DNA of 64,000 bases from JAIVGV01 sp036389335 (GCA_036389335.1 DASVQC010000092.1:124001-188000); one strand, 5' to 3'. Counted from the stretch's first letter, positions 44,044-55,661 are shown. The notes: generated by a model not told the origin, from the sequence alone. A program made the numbers and translations.

Positions 44044-44072
44044 TTCACGACTCGTGATTAAAAGATTATACT
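44044..44072 (+). promoter_or_regulatory. candidate promoter of small exported protein gene
   Basis: TTCACG (44044-44049), 17-bp spacer and TATACT (44067-44072) in an A/T-rich patch 45 bp before the GTG of the next gene. The -10 has one mismatch, the -35 is weak. Confidence 0.45.
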
Positions 44073-44116
44073 TGCGGCGCGTCGGAAGGGGTTGCGGGTC
44101 GATCCGGAGGTTCGCC

Positions 44117-44755
44117 GTGGGGATGGAGCACGCCGTCACAAGTAGAGCTTTCGCGGCGCGCGCCTTCGCGGCGGTCGCCCTGCTGTTGGCGATACCCGTA
44201 GCGTGTCTCGCGCAGGGCGGCGCGGGCGCTATCCCGACCGCCCCCCACGCCGACTCAGAGGCGGCGCGCGTGCGCGACGAGAAGCAGCGCGAGATGCAGC
44301 TCAGAAACCTCGGGGCCGGCACGCCGCACTCCAACGCGGCGGTCGTCAAAGCCGCCCTCGATCAACTCAACCAGGACTTCAAGCGCATACAGATCATCCG
44401 TAACGACATCGCGCACGCCCTCAAGGACGAAGGCGCGCTCGATTACCGGCGTCTGTCCGGCCAGGCCGCCGAGGTGAGGAAGCGCGCCCTCAGGATGCAG
44501 AGCTATCTGGCGCTGCGCGGCCCGGACGCCAAGGGGCAGCCGGCCCAGAGCGAGTACGACGCAGGGCAGGTGAAGGACGCGCTCGTGAGGCTGTGCAAAC
44601 GGATCGACAGCTTCGTCGCGAACCCGAAGTTCACGTCGCCGCTCGTCGCCGACGTGGGGGGGACGGCCACCGCCAGCCGCGACCTTCAGGAGATCATCGA
44701 CCTCAGCGCCGCCGTCAAGAGCAGCGCCGAGAGGCTGGGCCGGAAGAACAGGTGA
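44117..44755 (+). CDS. exported helical protein of unknown function (paralogue B)
   Basis: 212 residues from GTG 44117, chosen because GGAGG lies exactly 6 nt upstream (ATG 44123 is an alternative). Signal peptide ending in VACLAQ, a Gly/Ala-rich segment, then helices: LDQLNQDFKRIQIIRNDIAH, LSGQAAEVRKRALRMQSYL, GQVKDALVRLCKRIDSFV and a closing AAVKSSAERLGRKNR. Paralogue of 31886, with near-identical QDFKRIQ(I/L)IRND block. Family not recognised. It stands alone between the acyltransferase and ROK genes, with its own promoter-like sequence. Confidence 0.8.
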   Translation: MGMEHAVTSRAFAARAFAAVALLLAIPVACLAQGGAGAIPTAPHADSEAARVRDEKQREMQLRNLGAGTPHSNAAVVKAALDQLNQDFKRIQIIRNDIAHALKDEGALDYRRLSGQAAEVRKRALRMQSYLALRGPDAKGQPAQSEYDAGQVKDALVRLCKRIDSFVANPKFTSPLVADVGGTATASRDLQEIIDLSAAVKSSAERLGRKNR

Positions 44756-44909
44756 GGCCCCGCGGTGTTGACTGAGAGTCTTACTTGTACTACTTAATGT
44801 CCCTTCGGCTCGGACGCCGCTAACTGTCGGCCCGCCATCTCAGGCCCGGCTCCGGTTAAGAGACCCCCGCGCGAGGCGGCGATCGTTTCTCGCCGCGCTG
44901 CCCGCAACA

Positions 44910-46091
44910 ATGCGACGAATAGACCTCAAGAGAGCCAATGTCGCGCGCCCTAACACGATCCGCGACATCAACCGGCAGATCGTCCTCAATTACGTCCGGG
45001 AAAGGGGCCCCATCTCCCGCGCCGAGATCGCGCAGGAGACCGCGCTGCAACGCTCGACCGTCTCCCTGATCGTCGACGAGTTGAAGTCGGGCGGACTGAT
45101 CGAGGAGGTGTACGGCGAGTCGACGGGTGGCCGCCCGCCGATCCTGCTCTCGCTGCGGACGGCGGACGCCGTGGCCATCGGCGTCGACCTCGGCACCCGG
45201 CGGACTATCGTCGCCACGAGCGATCTGGCCGGTCGCGTGCTCGAACAGGAAGAGTTCCCCACCGATCCGGACGCCCGCCAGACCACGTCCCGGATCATCG
45301 ACTGCGCCCGCCGGTTCATCTCTAGGAGCGGGGGGACGGTCGAGGGCGTCGGGGTGAGCCTGCCGGGGATGGTGGATCAGGAGACGGGCACGGCCTCCTT
45401 CATCCCGCACTTCAAATGGCGCGATCTGGAGATCGCCGCGGACATCAGGGCGGCCATCGGGTTGCCGGTGACAGCCGACAACGACGCCAACGCGGCGGCG
45501 CTCGCCGAACTCTGGTTCGGTCGCCCCGAGATACGCGAGGTGCGCGACTTCATCCTCGTGCTGATCGAGGAGGGCGTCGGCACGGGGATCGTCTTCGACG
45601 GACAGGTCTACCGCGGCCAGAGCGGCGCGGCGGGCGAGTTCGGCCACATGACCATCGGGCAGGACGCCCCGGTCGCCTGCGCCGCCGGGAGCCGCGGGTG
45701 CTGGGAGGCCTTCGCCTCGGAGCGCGCCGCCGTGGCGCGCTACGTGAAGCTGAAGCCCGCCGCGGGCGTCAAGTTCGGCCAACTGCTCGAACTCGCCCTC
45801 GGCGGCGAGGCGGAGGCGCAGTCCGCGCTGAGGGAGACGGCGTGGTATCTGGGCCTCGGCATCGCGAATTTGATTCAGGGGCTGTCGCCCGAAGCGGTCA
45901 TCGTCGGCGGGCCCGTCGTGCGCGCGTGGACGCTGATCGCCAACGACATCAGAACGGCGGTTCGGAAAAACACCTGCCGCGGCCTGCCCCCCACGCAGAT
46001 CATCGCGTCCACGCTGGGCGCGGAGCCGACATTAATGGGCGCGCTCAGCCTCGTCCTCATGACCAAATTCACGCAGGTCTCCCTCTCCTGA
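44910..46091 (+). CDS. ROK family transcriptional regulator (NagC/Mlc-like)
   Basis: 393 residues. N-terminal winged helix-turn-helix (IVLNYVRERGPISRAEIAQE ... LQRSTVSLIVDELKSGGLI, about 20-65), then the ROK domain with ATP/sugar elements AIGVDLGTRRTIVA, DNDANAAALAELWFG and GEFGHMTIG. The zinc-binding motif, normally C-x-C-G-x-x-G-C-x-E, reads C-A-A-G-S-R-G-C-W-E, so the middle cysteine is replaced by Ala. It probably represses or activates sugar genes in response to GlcNAc or glucose-type ligands. It is followed by the 363-bp control region of TonB receptor 2, its most likely target. Confidence 0.93.
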   Translation: MRRIDLKRANVARPNTIRDINRQIVLNYVRERGPISRAEIAQETALQRSTVSLIVDELKSGGLIEEVYGESTGGRPPILLSLRTADAVAIGVDLGTRRTIVATSDLAGRVLEQEEFPTDPDARQTTSRIIDCARRFISRSGGTVEGVGVSLPGMVDQETGTASFIPHFKWRDLEIAADIRAAIGLPVTADNDANAAALAELWFGRPEIREVRDFILVLIEEGVGTGIVFDGQVYRGQSGAAGEFGHMTIGQDAPVACAAGSRGCWEAFASERAAVARYVKLKPAAGVKFGQLLELALGGEAEAQSALRETAWYLGLGIANLIQGLSPEAVIVGGPVVRAWTLIANDIRTAVRKNTCRGLPPTQIIASTLGAEPTLMGALSLVLMTKFTQVSLS

Positions 46092-46167
46092 CCCGCCCCC
46101 CGCGCCCGGTCGCCCCGGCGACGGGCTCTTTTTCTCGCCGGGTAATCGGGGGCGCGACAAAATTTCC

Positions 46168-46196
46168 TTGACAAGCGAGCCGTTAAGTATTAAATC
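46168..46196 (+). promoter_or_regulatory. sigma-70-type promoter of TonB receptor 2
   Basis: Perfect -35 TTGACA (46168-46173); -10 is either TTAAAT (46190-46195, 16-bp spacer) or TAAATC (46191-46196, 17-bp spacer). The string AATTTC-n-TTGACAAG matches the promoter of TonB receptor 1. Confidence 0.6.
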
Positions 46197-46350
46197 CTTT
46201 TGTCAGGGCTTGCAACAAAGTTCTCATACAGGCTCGCAGCCGTACAAATAATTTATTCCGCCTTCTATTTCTTAGGGTGATCACAGGGTGTCACGTCGGG
46301 TGGCGCTCTCGCGTAAAGCAGGTAATCTCGGCGCGGAGTTAGTTGCCGCT

Positions 46351-46374
46351 GCCCGATAACTCTCGTTATCGGGC
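46351..46374. promoter_or_regulatory. leader hairpin before TonB receptor 2
   Basis: gcccgataac (46351-46360) pairs perfectly with gttatcgggc (46365-46374) around a 4-nt tctc loop. There is no T-run, so it is not a simple terminator. It lies 80 nt before the ATG and could be an operator dyad or an RNA structure. Confidence 0.55.
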
Positions 46375-46454
46375 CGCGCATTCGTCTAGGGGATGGCTCC
46401 GCCCCGTTGGCCGGCGTTGGTGATTGAAAGTGCGGAAGCCGAGGAGACGCGTCC

Positions 46455-49400
46455 ATGACTAGGAAGACCGGATTGCAAGCGCTGCTACTGTCGTTAGCGC
46501 TCGGACTGTTCGCCGGCGTTCACGCCCAAGTGAGCACGGTCGGCAGCATCAGCGGAAACGTGCGCGACCCCAAAGGCGCCGCCGTCCCGAACGCCGAGGT
46601 CACGGTCACGGAAGAGTCGACGCGCGCGACGCGCACGGTGACGACCAACGAGGAAGGGTTCTACTCGATACCGAGTCTGCCCGTCGGGCGCTACACCGTG
46701 AGCGCCGCCCCCGCCGGATTCAAGAAGACCGTCAACAGCGGGATCGAGCTGCACATCGGCGACCGGCTCGACGTCGATTTGAACCTCGAAGTCGGGGCCG
46801 TCGGCGAGACCGTGACGGTGACGGGCGAGTCGTCGCTCGTGCAGACGCGCAACTCCGACGTGAGCAGCCTCGTGACGGAGAAGCAGATCACGGAACTCCC
46901 TCTCAACGGGCGCAACTACGCGCAGCTCGTGACGCTGGTGCCCGGCATCTCGCCCGTGACGCAGGCGGGCGCGGGCGGCGCGTTCGGCACCGGCGGGACG
47001 GGCCTCGACTCGCACGTGGACATGTCGGTCAACGGCAACGGGTCGAACGCCAACATGTGGACGGTTGACGGCGTCAACAACATGGACGTCGGCTCGAACG
47101 CGACGCTGTTGGTCTTCCCCTCCATCGACTCCATCCAGGAGTTCCGCGTCGAGCGCAACAGCTTCAGCGCGGAGTACGGGCAGGCGCAGGGCGCGGTCAT
47201 CAACCTCATCACGAAGGGCGGCGGCAACGAATTCCACGGCGGGCTCTTCGAGTTCCTCCGCAACGATCAGCTGAACGCCAGCGACTTCTTCAACAACAGC
47301 AAGGGGCTGCCCCGGCCCGTGCTGCGCTACAACAACTTCGGCTTCAACTTCAGCGGCCCCGTCGTCCTGCCCCTCCTCGGCGAGGGCGGGAAGAAGCTCT
47401 GGAAGGGCAAGGATCGCGCCTTCTTCTTCTGGAACGAGGAGTGGCGTCGGGAGGTTCGCGGACTCGTCCCGCCCATACAGTCGCACGTCCCGACCGCCGC
47501 CGAAAGGATCGGAGATTTTAGCGGGGCGCGGACGGACGCGAGGCCGAAGAATCCGTTCCTGCCGGGGAGGTGCGACGAGCCCACCGACCCCAGACCCGAC
47601 AAGGACTTCAGCGCGTGCTTCCCCGGCGACAAAATCCCGCAGAACCTGCTCAGCCCCGCGGGCCTAGCGATACTGAAGTTCTTCCCGCTGCCGAACGCCT
47701 CCGGGTTTAATAATTTCGCCCTCTCGCCGGTCGAGCCCGTCAACACGCGCCAGGACACGCTGCGCGGGGACATCAACCTCACCAGCAAGATGAACCTGAT
47801 GGTGCGCTACATCAACGAGACGTGGGTTCACGGCAACGCGGCGGGCAACTTCTGGGGCGACACCGGCTTCCCGACCATCAGCTCCGACTGGGCGCAGCCG
47901 AGCCACAGCTTCGCCGTCAAGCTGGCGAGCACGGTCTCCTCGACCGCGGTCAACGAGTTCCAGTTCTCGCGCGCGGGCAACAACATCTTCGTCACGACGA
48001 ACCCGGCGGGCGAGGCGCTCAACTCTGAGATCGGCTCGAAGTTCCCGACCGTCTTCCCGAAGCCCGAGGGCGTGGGGCTGCCGACCTTCTGGGGCGCGGA
48101 CGGCTACCCGGCGCTGTGGCACCAGGCCCCGTGGCAGAACCACGAAGACCTGATGATCTGGAAGGACGACTTCTCGAAGGTGGCCGGCTCGCACGACCTC
48201 AAGGTCGGCGGGCTGACGAGCCACAACATCAAGCGTGAGCAGACCAACGGCGCCAACTCGTTCGCGCAGTTCTGCGGCACGAACTCGCGCACGGGCAACG
48301 CCATCGCCGACCTGCTCGTCAGGGACCTGCCGCTCGGCTGCTACACCGAGGTCAACACCCTCGGGCTCGGCGACGGGCGCTGGCACGACTTCGAGGCCTA
48401 CGGCAACGACTCGTGGAAGGTGCGCTCGCGCCTCACGCTCAACCTCGGCCTGCGCTGGTCGCGTTACTCGCCCGCCTACGCCGACGACAACCACATCAGC
48501 AACTACATCCCGAGCCTCTTCGACGGCGTCCACCCGTTGAGCGGGCTCGTCACCGCCGACAACGCCGGGAGGGCCGGGCTCGGGCGCTCGCTCGTCAAGC
48601 CCTACAACATGGGCTTCCAGCCGCGCGTCGGGCTCGCGTGGGACGTGTTCGGCGACGGCAAGACCGCGCTCCGCATGGGCTTCGGTCGCTTCATGGGTCG
48701 CGCCAACGTCATCGAAGACATCCTGCGCATGAGCGGCAACCCGCCGTGGACGACCACCGTCAACTCGAACTGGGGCGGAGGCAGCACGAGCTTGGCCGAC
48801 GACCCGACCTTCCGCAGCCTCGACACCATCAACTCCGGGCTGCGGAACGCGGTCGCCGGCGTCGGAGCCAACACGGGCTTCAACGCGGTGGACGTGAACT
48901 TCCGCCCGCCCGACAGCTACCAGTGGAACCTGACCGTCTCGCGCCAGGTGATGAAGGACACGGTGCTCGAAGTCTCCTACATCGGCAACGAGGGCCACCA
49001 CATCTGGCGGCGCGGCGTGAACTTCAACGACGTGCTCCCGCAGAACAGGGCGCGCGTCGCGCAGGCGTACTCCGTCAACGACCCGAACATCAACACCATC
49101 GTCACGCAGAACACCCGGTTCCCGAACGTCGGCCCCATCACGATGAGCGAGTCGACGGGCAACTCCAACTACAACGGCCTTCAGGTGTGGCTCAACCGGC
49201 GCTTCACGAGCCGGCTCTCCTTCTCGGTCGCCTACACGTGGTCGCACGCCCTCTCGGACGTGCCGCTGACTTCGTTCACTTCGGGGACGACCGATCCGTT
49301 CAACTACCACCTCGACTACGGCGACGCCGACCTCGACCGCCGGCACACCTTCGTCGCCAACGCCGTCTACCAACTGCCGTCCTTCAAGGAGTGGGGCAGG

Positions 49401-49913
49401 TTCGCCAGCGCCGTCGCCGGCGGGTGGCAGGTCAACACCATCATCTCCTACTACGGCGGCGTGCCGCTCGACGTGTTCAGCGGCCTGCCCCCGAACTACA
49501 ACGGCCTGCGCGCCAACCCCGCCAACGGCGGGCTCCGCCCGAACCTCGTGTCGGGGCAGCCCATCTACCTGAGCGGCCCCGACAAGACGCTGTACCTGAA
49601 CCCGGCGGCGTTCGCGCCGCCCCCGCTCGGCTCGTTCGGCAACCTGAGCCGCGGGCTGGTGCGGCAGCCGAGCCTCAAGAACGTCGACTTCTCGTTGAAC
49701 AAGAACTTCGAGCTGACCGAGCGGGTGCGCATGCAGTTCCGCGCCGAAGCGTTCAACCTGCTCAACCACGCGAGCTTCAACGGGTTCGGCAATTCGGCGT
49801 TTAACGTCAATAACACCAGCGGCGTGACGTTCACGCGCAACGGGGGCTTCGGCGTGCTCAACAGCGACCGCGGGCCGCGCCAGATACAGTTCGGACTCAA
49901 GCTGAACTTCTGA
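46455..49913 (+). CDS. TonB-dependent receptor, Oar-like (receptor 2)
   Basis: 1152 residues, outer membrane. Signal peptide to about residue 24 (ending GVHAQ), carboxypeptidase-regulatory-like domain (about 29-110: ISGNVRDPKGAAVPNAEVTV ... YTVSAAPAGFKKTV), plug with EKQITELPLNGRNYAQLVTL near 140, DGVNNMDVGSNATLL near 205, QAQGAVINLITKGGGNEFHG near 245, then the barrel ending FGLKLNF with a terminal Phe. Same architecture as receptors 1 and 3. Followed by a terminator and then TPR/CRTAC1 genes. Substrate unknown; the ROK gene upstream and its own control region suggest a sugar ligand different from receptor 1. ATG supported by GAGGAG upstream. Confidence 0.94.
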   Translation: MTRKTGLQALLLSLALGLFAGVHAQVSTVGSISGNVRDPKGAAVPNAEVTVTEESTRATRTVTTNEEGFYSIPSLPVGRYTVSAAPAGFKKTVNSGIELHIGDRLDVDLNLEVGAVGETVTVTGESSLVQTRNSDVSSLVTEKQITELPLNGRNYAQLVTLVPGISPVTQAGAGGAFGTGGTGLDSHVDMSVNGNGSNANMWTVDGVNNMDVGSNATLLVFPSIDSIQEFRVERNSFSAEYGQAQGAVINLITKGGGNEFHGGLFEFLRNDQLNASDFFNNSKGLPRPVLRYNNFGFNFSGPVVLPLLGEGGKKLWKGKDRAFFFWNEEWRREVRGLVPPIQSHVPTAAERIGDFSGARTDARPKNPFLPGRCDEPTDPRPDKDFSACFPGDKIPQNLLSPAGLAILKFFPLPNASGFNNFALSPVEPVNTRQDTLRGDINLTSKMNLMVRYINETWVHGNAAGNFWGDTGFPTISSDWAQPSHSFAVKLASTVSSTAVNEFQFSRAGNNIFVTTNPAGEALNSEIGSKFPTVFPKPEGVGLPTFWGADGYPALWHQAPWQNHEDLMIWKDDFSKVAGSHDLKVGGLTSHNIKREQTNGANSFAQFCGTNSRTGNAIADLLVRDLPLGCYTEVNTLGLGDGRWHDFEAYGNDSWKVRSRLTLNLGLRWSRYSPAYADDNHISNYIPSLFDGVHPLSGLVTADNAGRAGLGRSLVKPYNMGFQPRVGLAWDVFGDGKTALRMGFGRFMGRANVIEDILRMSGNPPWTTTVNSNWGGGSTSLADDPTFRSLDTINSGLRNAVAGVGANTGFNAVDVNFRPPDSYQWNLTVSRQVMKDTVLEVSYIGNEGHHIWRRGVNFNDVLPQNRARVAQAYSVNDPNINTIVTQNTRFPNVGPITMSESTGNSNYNGLQVWLNRRFTSRLSFSVAYTWSHALSDVPLTSFTSGTTDPFNYHLDYGDADLDRRHTFVANAVYQLPSFKEWGRFASAVAGGWQVNTIISYYGGVPLDVFSGLPPNYNGLRANPANGGLRPNLVSGQPIYLSGPDKTLYLNPAAFAPPPLGSFGNLSRGLVRQPSLKNVDFSLNKNFELTERVRMQFRAEAFNLLNHASFNGFGNSAFNVNNTSGVTFTRNGGFGVLNSDRGPRQIQFGLKLNF

Positions 49914-49940
49914 TACAGTACGGCCAGAGGCTGAAACTGC

Positions 49941-49989
49941 GGGCGGGGGCTAAGGCGATCTACTTCAGCCCCCGCCCGAACTCTTTTTT
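49941..49989 (+). terminator. intrinsic terminator after TonB receptor 2
   Basis: gggcgggggct (49941-49951) pairs with agcccccgccc (49967-49977), loop 15 nt, followed by gaactctttttt. It separates the receptor from the downstream TPR gene, so those may be read from partial read-through or another promoter. Confidence 0.88.
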
Positions 49990-50014
49990 GCCCGCCCGCG
50001 AAGAAGCTTTAACG

Positions 50015-52230
50015 ATGCGTTTACGCCCGATCCTCCTGTCGCTCCTGCCGCTCCTCTGCGCCTTCCAGTCGCCGCCGCAGAACACCGTCCGGCAGCACTA
50101 CGAGGCGGCGGAGGCCGCGCGTAGGGCCGGCAACCTCGCCGCGGCTGAAGCCGAGTACACGGCGATCTTGAGCGAAGGCTACGGCAAGCTCGGGAAGATC
50201 TATTCCGCGCGGAAGCAGTACGCCGAGGCGGTCGCCGCGCTCGAAGCGGGCGCGCGCCTCGACCCCGCGTCCGAGGAGATGCTCCTCGACCTCTCGATCG
50301 CCTACTTCAACGCGGGCGCGTACCGCAAGGCGCTCGAAGCGTCCGACCGGGCGCTCTCACTCAACCCGCAAAGCGTCGGCGCCCGCCACATGCTGGGCAA
50401 GTCGGAGTTCATGCTCGGCGAGTTCGCGAAGGCCGCCGCGCAGCTCCAGGCGGCGCTCGGGCTCGCCCCGAAGGATTACGACATCGCCTACACGCTCGGG
50501 CTCGCGCACCTGAAGCAGAAGGAGCTCGCGCCCGCAAAGGAGATTTACGCGGGGATGCTCGCGCAGCTCGGCGACCGACCGCAGTTGCGCATCATCTTCG
50601 GGCGCGCGTACCGCGAGACGGGCTTCCTGCCGGAGGCCGTCGAAGAGTTCAAGCGGGCGGTCGCGCTCGACCCGCACTTCCCGCGCGCGCACTACTACCT
50701 CGGGCTCACCTACCTTTTGAAGGACGGCGCGGCGCGCCTCGACGCCGCCGCCGAAGAGTTCAAGATCGAGCTGGCGGCCAACCGCGAAGAGTTCTTCGCC
50801 AACTACTACCTCGGCGTCATCTACGTCATCCAGCGGAAGTGGGAGCCGGCCATCGCCCTGCTGGAAAAAGCCTCGCGCGCCGCGCCCGACAACCCCGACC
50901 CCTACTTCCACCTCGGTCAGGCTTACCAGTCGCTCGACCAGCACGAGAAGGCCATCGCGGCGCTGAGGAAGTCGATCGCCCTCAACCCCGAGTTGAGCCA
51001 CAACGATTATCAGGTGGCGACGGCGCACTACCGGCTCGGCCAGTCGCTGCTCAAGACGGGGCGGCGGGAAGAGGGCGAGCGCGAGTTGCAGACGGCGGCT
51101 GACTTGAAATCCAAGTCGCTCGTGAGGGACAAGGAGAAGGCCGAGGCGTATCTCGCGTCGGCGAGCCTGCGCGAGCAGAACGACAGGCTCACCGCGACGG
51201 CCTCGACCGAAGGCGTCGTCGCCGAACCTCACGCGCCCGACCGGAGGACGCAAGAGGACTTGGGCCGCGGCGAGTCTTACTACAGGCAGGTGGTCGCCGG
51301 CGCGCACAACGACGTGGGGCTGCTGCGCGCCGAGGGGCAGGACTTCCGCGGCGCGGTCGAGCAGTTCGCCGCCGCCGCCAAGTGGAGCCCGCAGCTCGAC
51401 GGCCTCGACTTCAACTGGGGGCTCGCCGCCTACAAGGCCGAACTCTTCAAGGAGGCCATCCCGCCCCTTGAGCGCGAGGTGGGCGCGCGCCCCGCCAACG
51501 TTCAGGCCAAACAGCTCCTCGGCATGAGCTACTTCGTGACGGAGAACTACGCGCGCGCCTCCGAGCTGCTCTCCGAGGTGGTCGCCTTGCGCCCCGACAA
51601 CGTCGGGCTCAACTACACGCTCGCCCTCTCGCTCGTCAAGCAGGGCAAGGCGGAGGAGGCGGGCCGCCGCGTCCGGCAGATGATCGCCGCGAGCGGCAAC
51701 AGCCCGCAGCTCCACATCGTCCTCGGTCAGGCTTACTACGAGCAGGGCGAGACGGCGGAGGCGCTCGAAGAGTTGCGCGCCGCGCTCTCGCTCGACGCGC
51801 GCACGCCGCTCGCGCATTACTACGCGGGGCTCATCCACCTGAAGGACGGCAAACTCGACGACGCGGCGCGCGAGTTCGAGAGCGAGCTGGCCCTGAACCC
51901 CTCCGACTTGCAGTCCAAGTACCACCTCGGCTTCGTCCTCCTGGCGCGGCAGGACGCGGCGCGCGGGGTGCGCGTGATGCGCGAGGTCGTCGGCCTCAAG
52001 CCCGATTTCGCCGACGCGCGCTACGAGCTGGGCAAGGCGCTGCTCCAGCAGGGCGACGTCGGCGGGGCGGTCGAGAACCTCGAAGCGGCGGCCAAACTCG
52101 CCCCCGAAAAGTCCTACGTCCGTTACCAGCTCGGTCGCGCCCTCCTCGCCGCCGGGCGCAAGGCGGAGGGCGACAGCCAGCTCGAAATCTACCGCCGGTT
52201 GAAAGAGAAGGAGCGGGGCCAGGCGACCCC

Positions 52231-52234
<4 letters not shown>
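50015..52234 (+). CDS. exported tetratricopeptide repeat protein
   Basis: 739 residues from ATG 50015 (a TTG at 49988 lies in the terminator). Signal peptide to about residue 20, then roughly 16 TPR units through the whole protein (for example YGKLGKIYSARKQYAEAVAA, AHYYLGLTYLLKDG, PYFHLGQAYQSLDQHEKAIA, AHYYAGLIHLKDGKLDDAAR, ARYELGKALLQQGDVGGAVE). Likely a periplasmic or surface interaction scaffold. Its stop overlaps the GTG of the CRTAC1 gene (GTGA), showing translational coupling and a probable physical or functional partnership of the two products. Confidence 0.92.
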
Positions 52235-53955
<1,721 letters not shown>

Positions 53956-54009
53956 GTCCCGAGAGACTGTCTGAAAAGCCGTGCGGGCGGCCAGCCCCGC
54001 GGGGGCGTC

Positions 54010-55425
54010 ATGCCAATCTCCTTAACAGATCGAAATTTTATGCTTGCCGCGCGACCACTGCCCGCCGCCCGCCCGAGCGCGACCGTCGCGCTCCTGCTCT
54101 TGCTCGTCGCCGCGCCGGGGGCGGCGGCGGCGCAGGAGAAGAACAACTCGGCGCGGATCGAGCGCGCGGCGGCGCTCATCACCGTGAACCGCATCCCGGA
54201 GGCCGAGCAGCAGCTCAACAGCGTGTTGAAGAGCAGCCCCGAAGACGCCCTCGCGCTCAACCTGCTCGGCACGGTTCGCGCCCAGCAGGGGAGGCTCGAC
54301 GAGGCCGAAGCCCTCTTCGCGCGCGCCCTCAGCGTCGACCGCCAGTTCGCGGGCGCGCACATGAATCTGGCTTACCTCTACCTGCTCAAAGGCGCGCCGG
54401 AGAAGACCGTCTCGGAGCTGAGGGAAGTTCACCGCATCGTCCCCGACGACGCCGACGTCAGCTACAAGCTCGCGCACCTGTTGCTCACCCTCGGTCGCCT
54501 CGACGAGTGCGTCGCCTTCGTCGCGGAGGAGCGCGCCAAGGGCCAGCCGCCGCCGCCCGCCCTGCTCGCCGTCCTCGGCGACGCCTACCTGAAGAAGGGC
54601 GACGCGGGCAAGGCCGAGGAGAGCTACAGGCTGGCGCTCGGCGCGCAGGACTCGAACGCCGACGCGCTTCTCGGCATGGCGCTCGTCTCGCAGTCGAAGG
54701 GGGACGCGCGGTCGGCGTCCGGCTACCTTTCGCGCGCCAAGGCTTTGATCGCCGACTCGCCCGAGATGCTCTACCGTTTCGCCGTCGCCGCCTTGAGGTC
54801 GGATCTGTTCGAGGACGCCAGAGCGGCGCTCGAACGGGCCGTGCAGCTCAGGCCGGGCGAGGCCGCGTACCTCGTGGCTCTGGGCGCGGCGTGGCTCAAG
54901 AAGCCCGACCTGTTCGAGTCCGAGCGCGTCTTCCACCGCGCGCTCGCGCTGCGGCCCGACGACCCGCAGGCGCAGATGTACCTCGGCTACATTCTTCTCA
55001 AGCAGAAGAAGTACCCGGAGGCGCGCGAGTGGCTTGAGAAGAGCGTCGGCGGGGACAAGGCGACGCCCGAAACCTTCTACTACCTCGGCGTCATCGCGCA
55101 GGAGCAGAACGAGGACGAGCGCGCCGTCGGGCTTTTCGAAAACGCCATCCGCCTCCTGCCCTCGTTCGCCAACGCGCACGTCGCCCTCGGCGCGCTCTGC
55201 CTGAAGCTGAAGGACTACGAGCGCGCGCGCCGCGAGCTTGAGGCGGGCGCGAAGCTCAACCCCGACGACTCGAAGGCGCACTACAACCTCGCGAGGCTCT
55301 ACGCCTTGCTCAAGGAGCCGAAGCGGGCGCAGGAAGAGATGTCGATAGTCGAACGGCTCAAGAGCGCCGGCAAGGCCCAGACGGCGGAGGGCGATCCCGG
55401 CGCGCCCTCGACGAGCCCGCCCTAG
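54010..55425 (+). CDS. exported tetratricopeptide repeat protein
   Basis: 471 residues. Signal peptide to about residue 36 (ending AAAAQ), then about ten TPR units (ALALNLLGTVRAQQGRLDEA, AHMNLAYLYLLKGAPEKTV, LLAVLGDAYLKKGDAGKAEE, TFYYLGVIAQEQNEDERAV, AHYNLARLYALLKEPKRA) to about 455 and a short Ser/Pro tail. It is the second TPR gene of this run, 55 bp after the CRTAC1 stop and before another CRTAC1 gene, repeating the TPR-CRTAC1 order. A long hairpin (55501-55596) separates it from that next gene. Confidence 0.9.
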   Translation: MPISLTDRNFMLAARPLPAARPSATVALLLLLVAAPGAAAAQEKNNSARIERAAALITVNRIPEAEQQLNSVLKSSPEDALALNLLGTVRAQQGRLDEAEALFARALSVDRQFAGAHMNLAYLYLLKGAPEKTVSELREVHRIVPDDADVSYKLAHLLLTLGRLDECVAFVAEERAKGQPPPPALLAVLGDAYLKKGDAGKAEESYRLALGAQDSNADALLGMALVSQSKGDARSASGYLSRAKALIADSPEMLYRFAVAALRSDLFEDARAALERAVQLRPGEAAYLVALGAAWLKKPDLFESERVFHRALALRPDDPQAQMYLGYILLKQKKYPEAREWLEKSVGGDKATPETFYYLGVIAQEQNEDERAVGLFENAIRLLPSFANAHVALGALCLKLKDYERARRELEAGAKLNPDDSKAHYNLARLYALLKEPKRAQEEMSIVERLKSAGKAQTAEGDPGAPSTSPP

Positions 55426-55500
55426 ACGCCCGGCGGTCGCTTCGCGTAGCGAAACTCGCGCGCCGCGCGCCGCTCAGTAGTGTCCTACGTTTCAACATTT

Positions 55501-55596
55501 CTCCGTGCGTCCTCCGCGTCCTCCGTGACTCTGTGGTGAGTGCTTACGACTCTGACCTCACCACGGAGGCACGGAGGACGCGGAGGACGCACGGAG
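55501..55596. repeat. class-I long hairpin (copy E, 40-bp arms)
   Basis: Arms 55501-55540 and 55557-55596 are complementary at 38 of 40 positions, loop 16 nt. The arm holds TCCGTG, TCCGCG, TCCGTG and TCTGTG hexamers and the GGTGAG/CTCACC neck seen in the other four copies. It lies between the TPR and CRTAC1 genes. Confidence 0.93.
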
Positions 55597-55661
55597 TAGA
55601 GATCAAATTAGGGAGCCACTCGCCGCTCCAATCGGCTGAATGGCGTTGACACCGGCAGGCG

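Larger units (their letters stand above)
46092..46454. other. control region of TonB receptor 2
   Basis: No gene. Contains a sigma-70-like promoter (46168-46196), an 11-bp A/T palindrome AATAATTTATT (46247-46257) that could bind the ROK regulator, and a 10-bp-stem hairpin (46351-46374) in the predicted leader of about 250 nt. The first 80 bp are lower in GC than the genes around. Confidence 0.6.
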
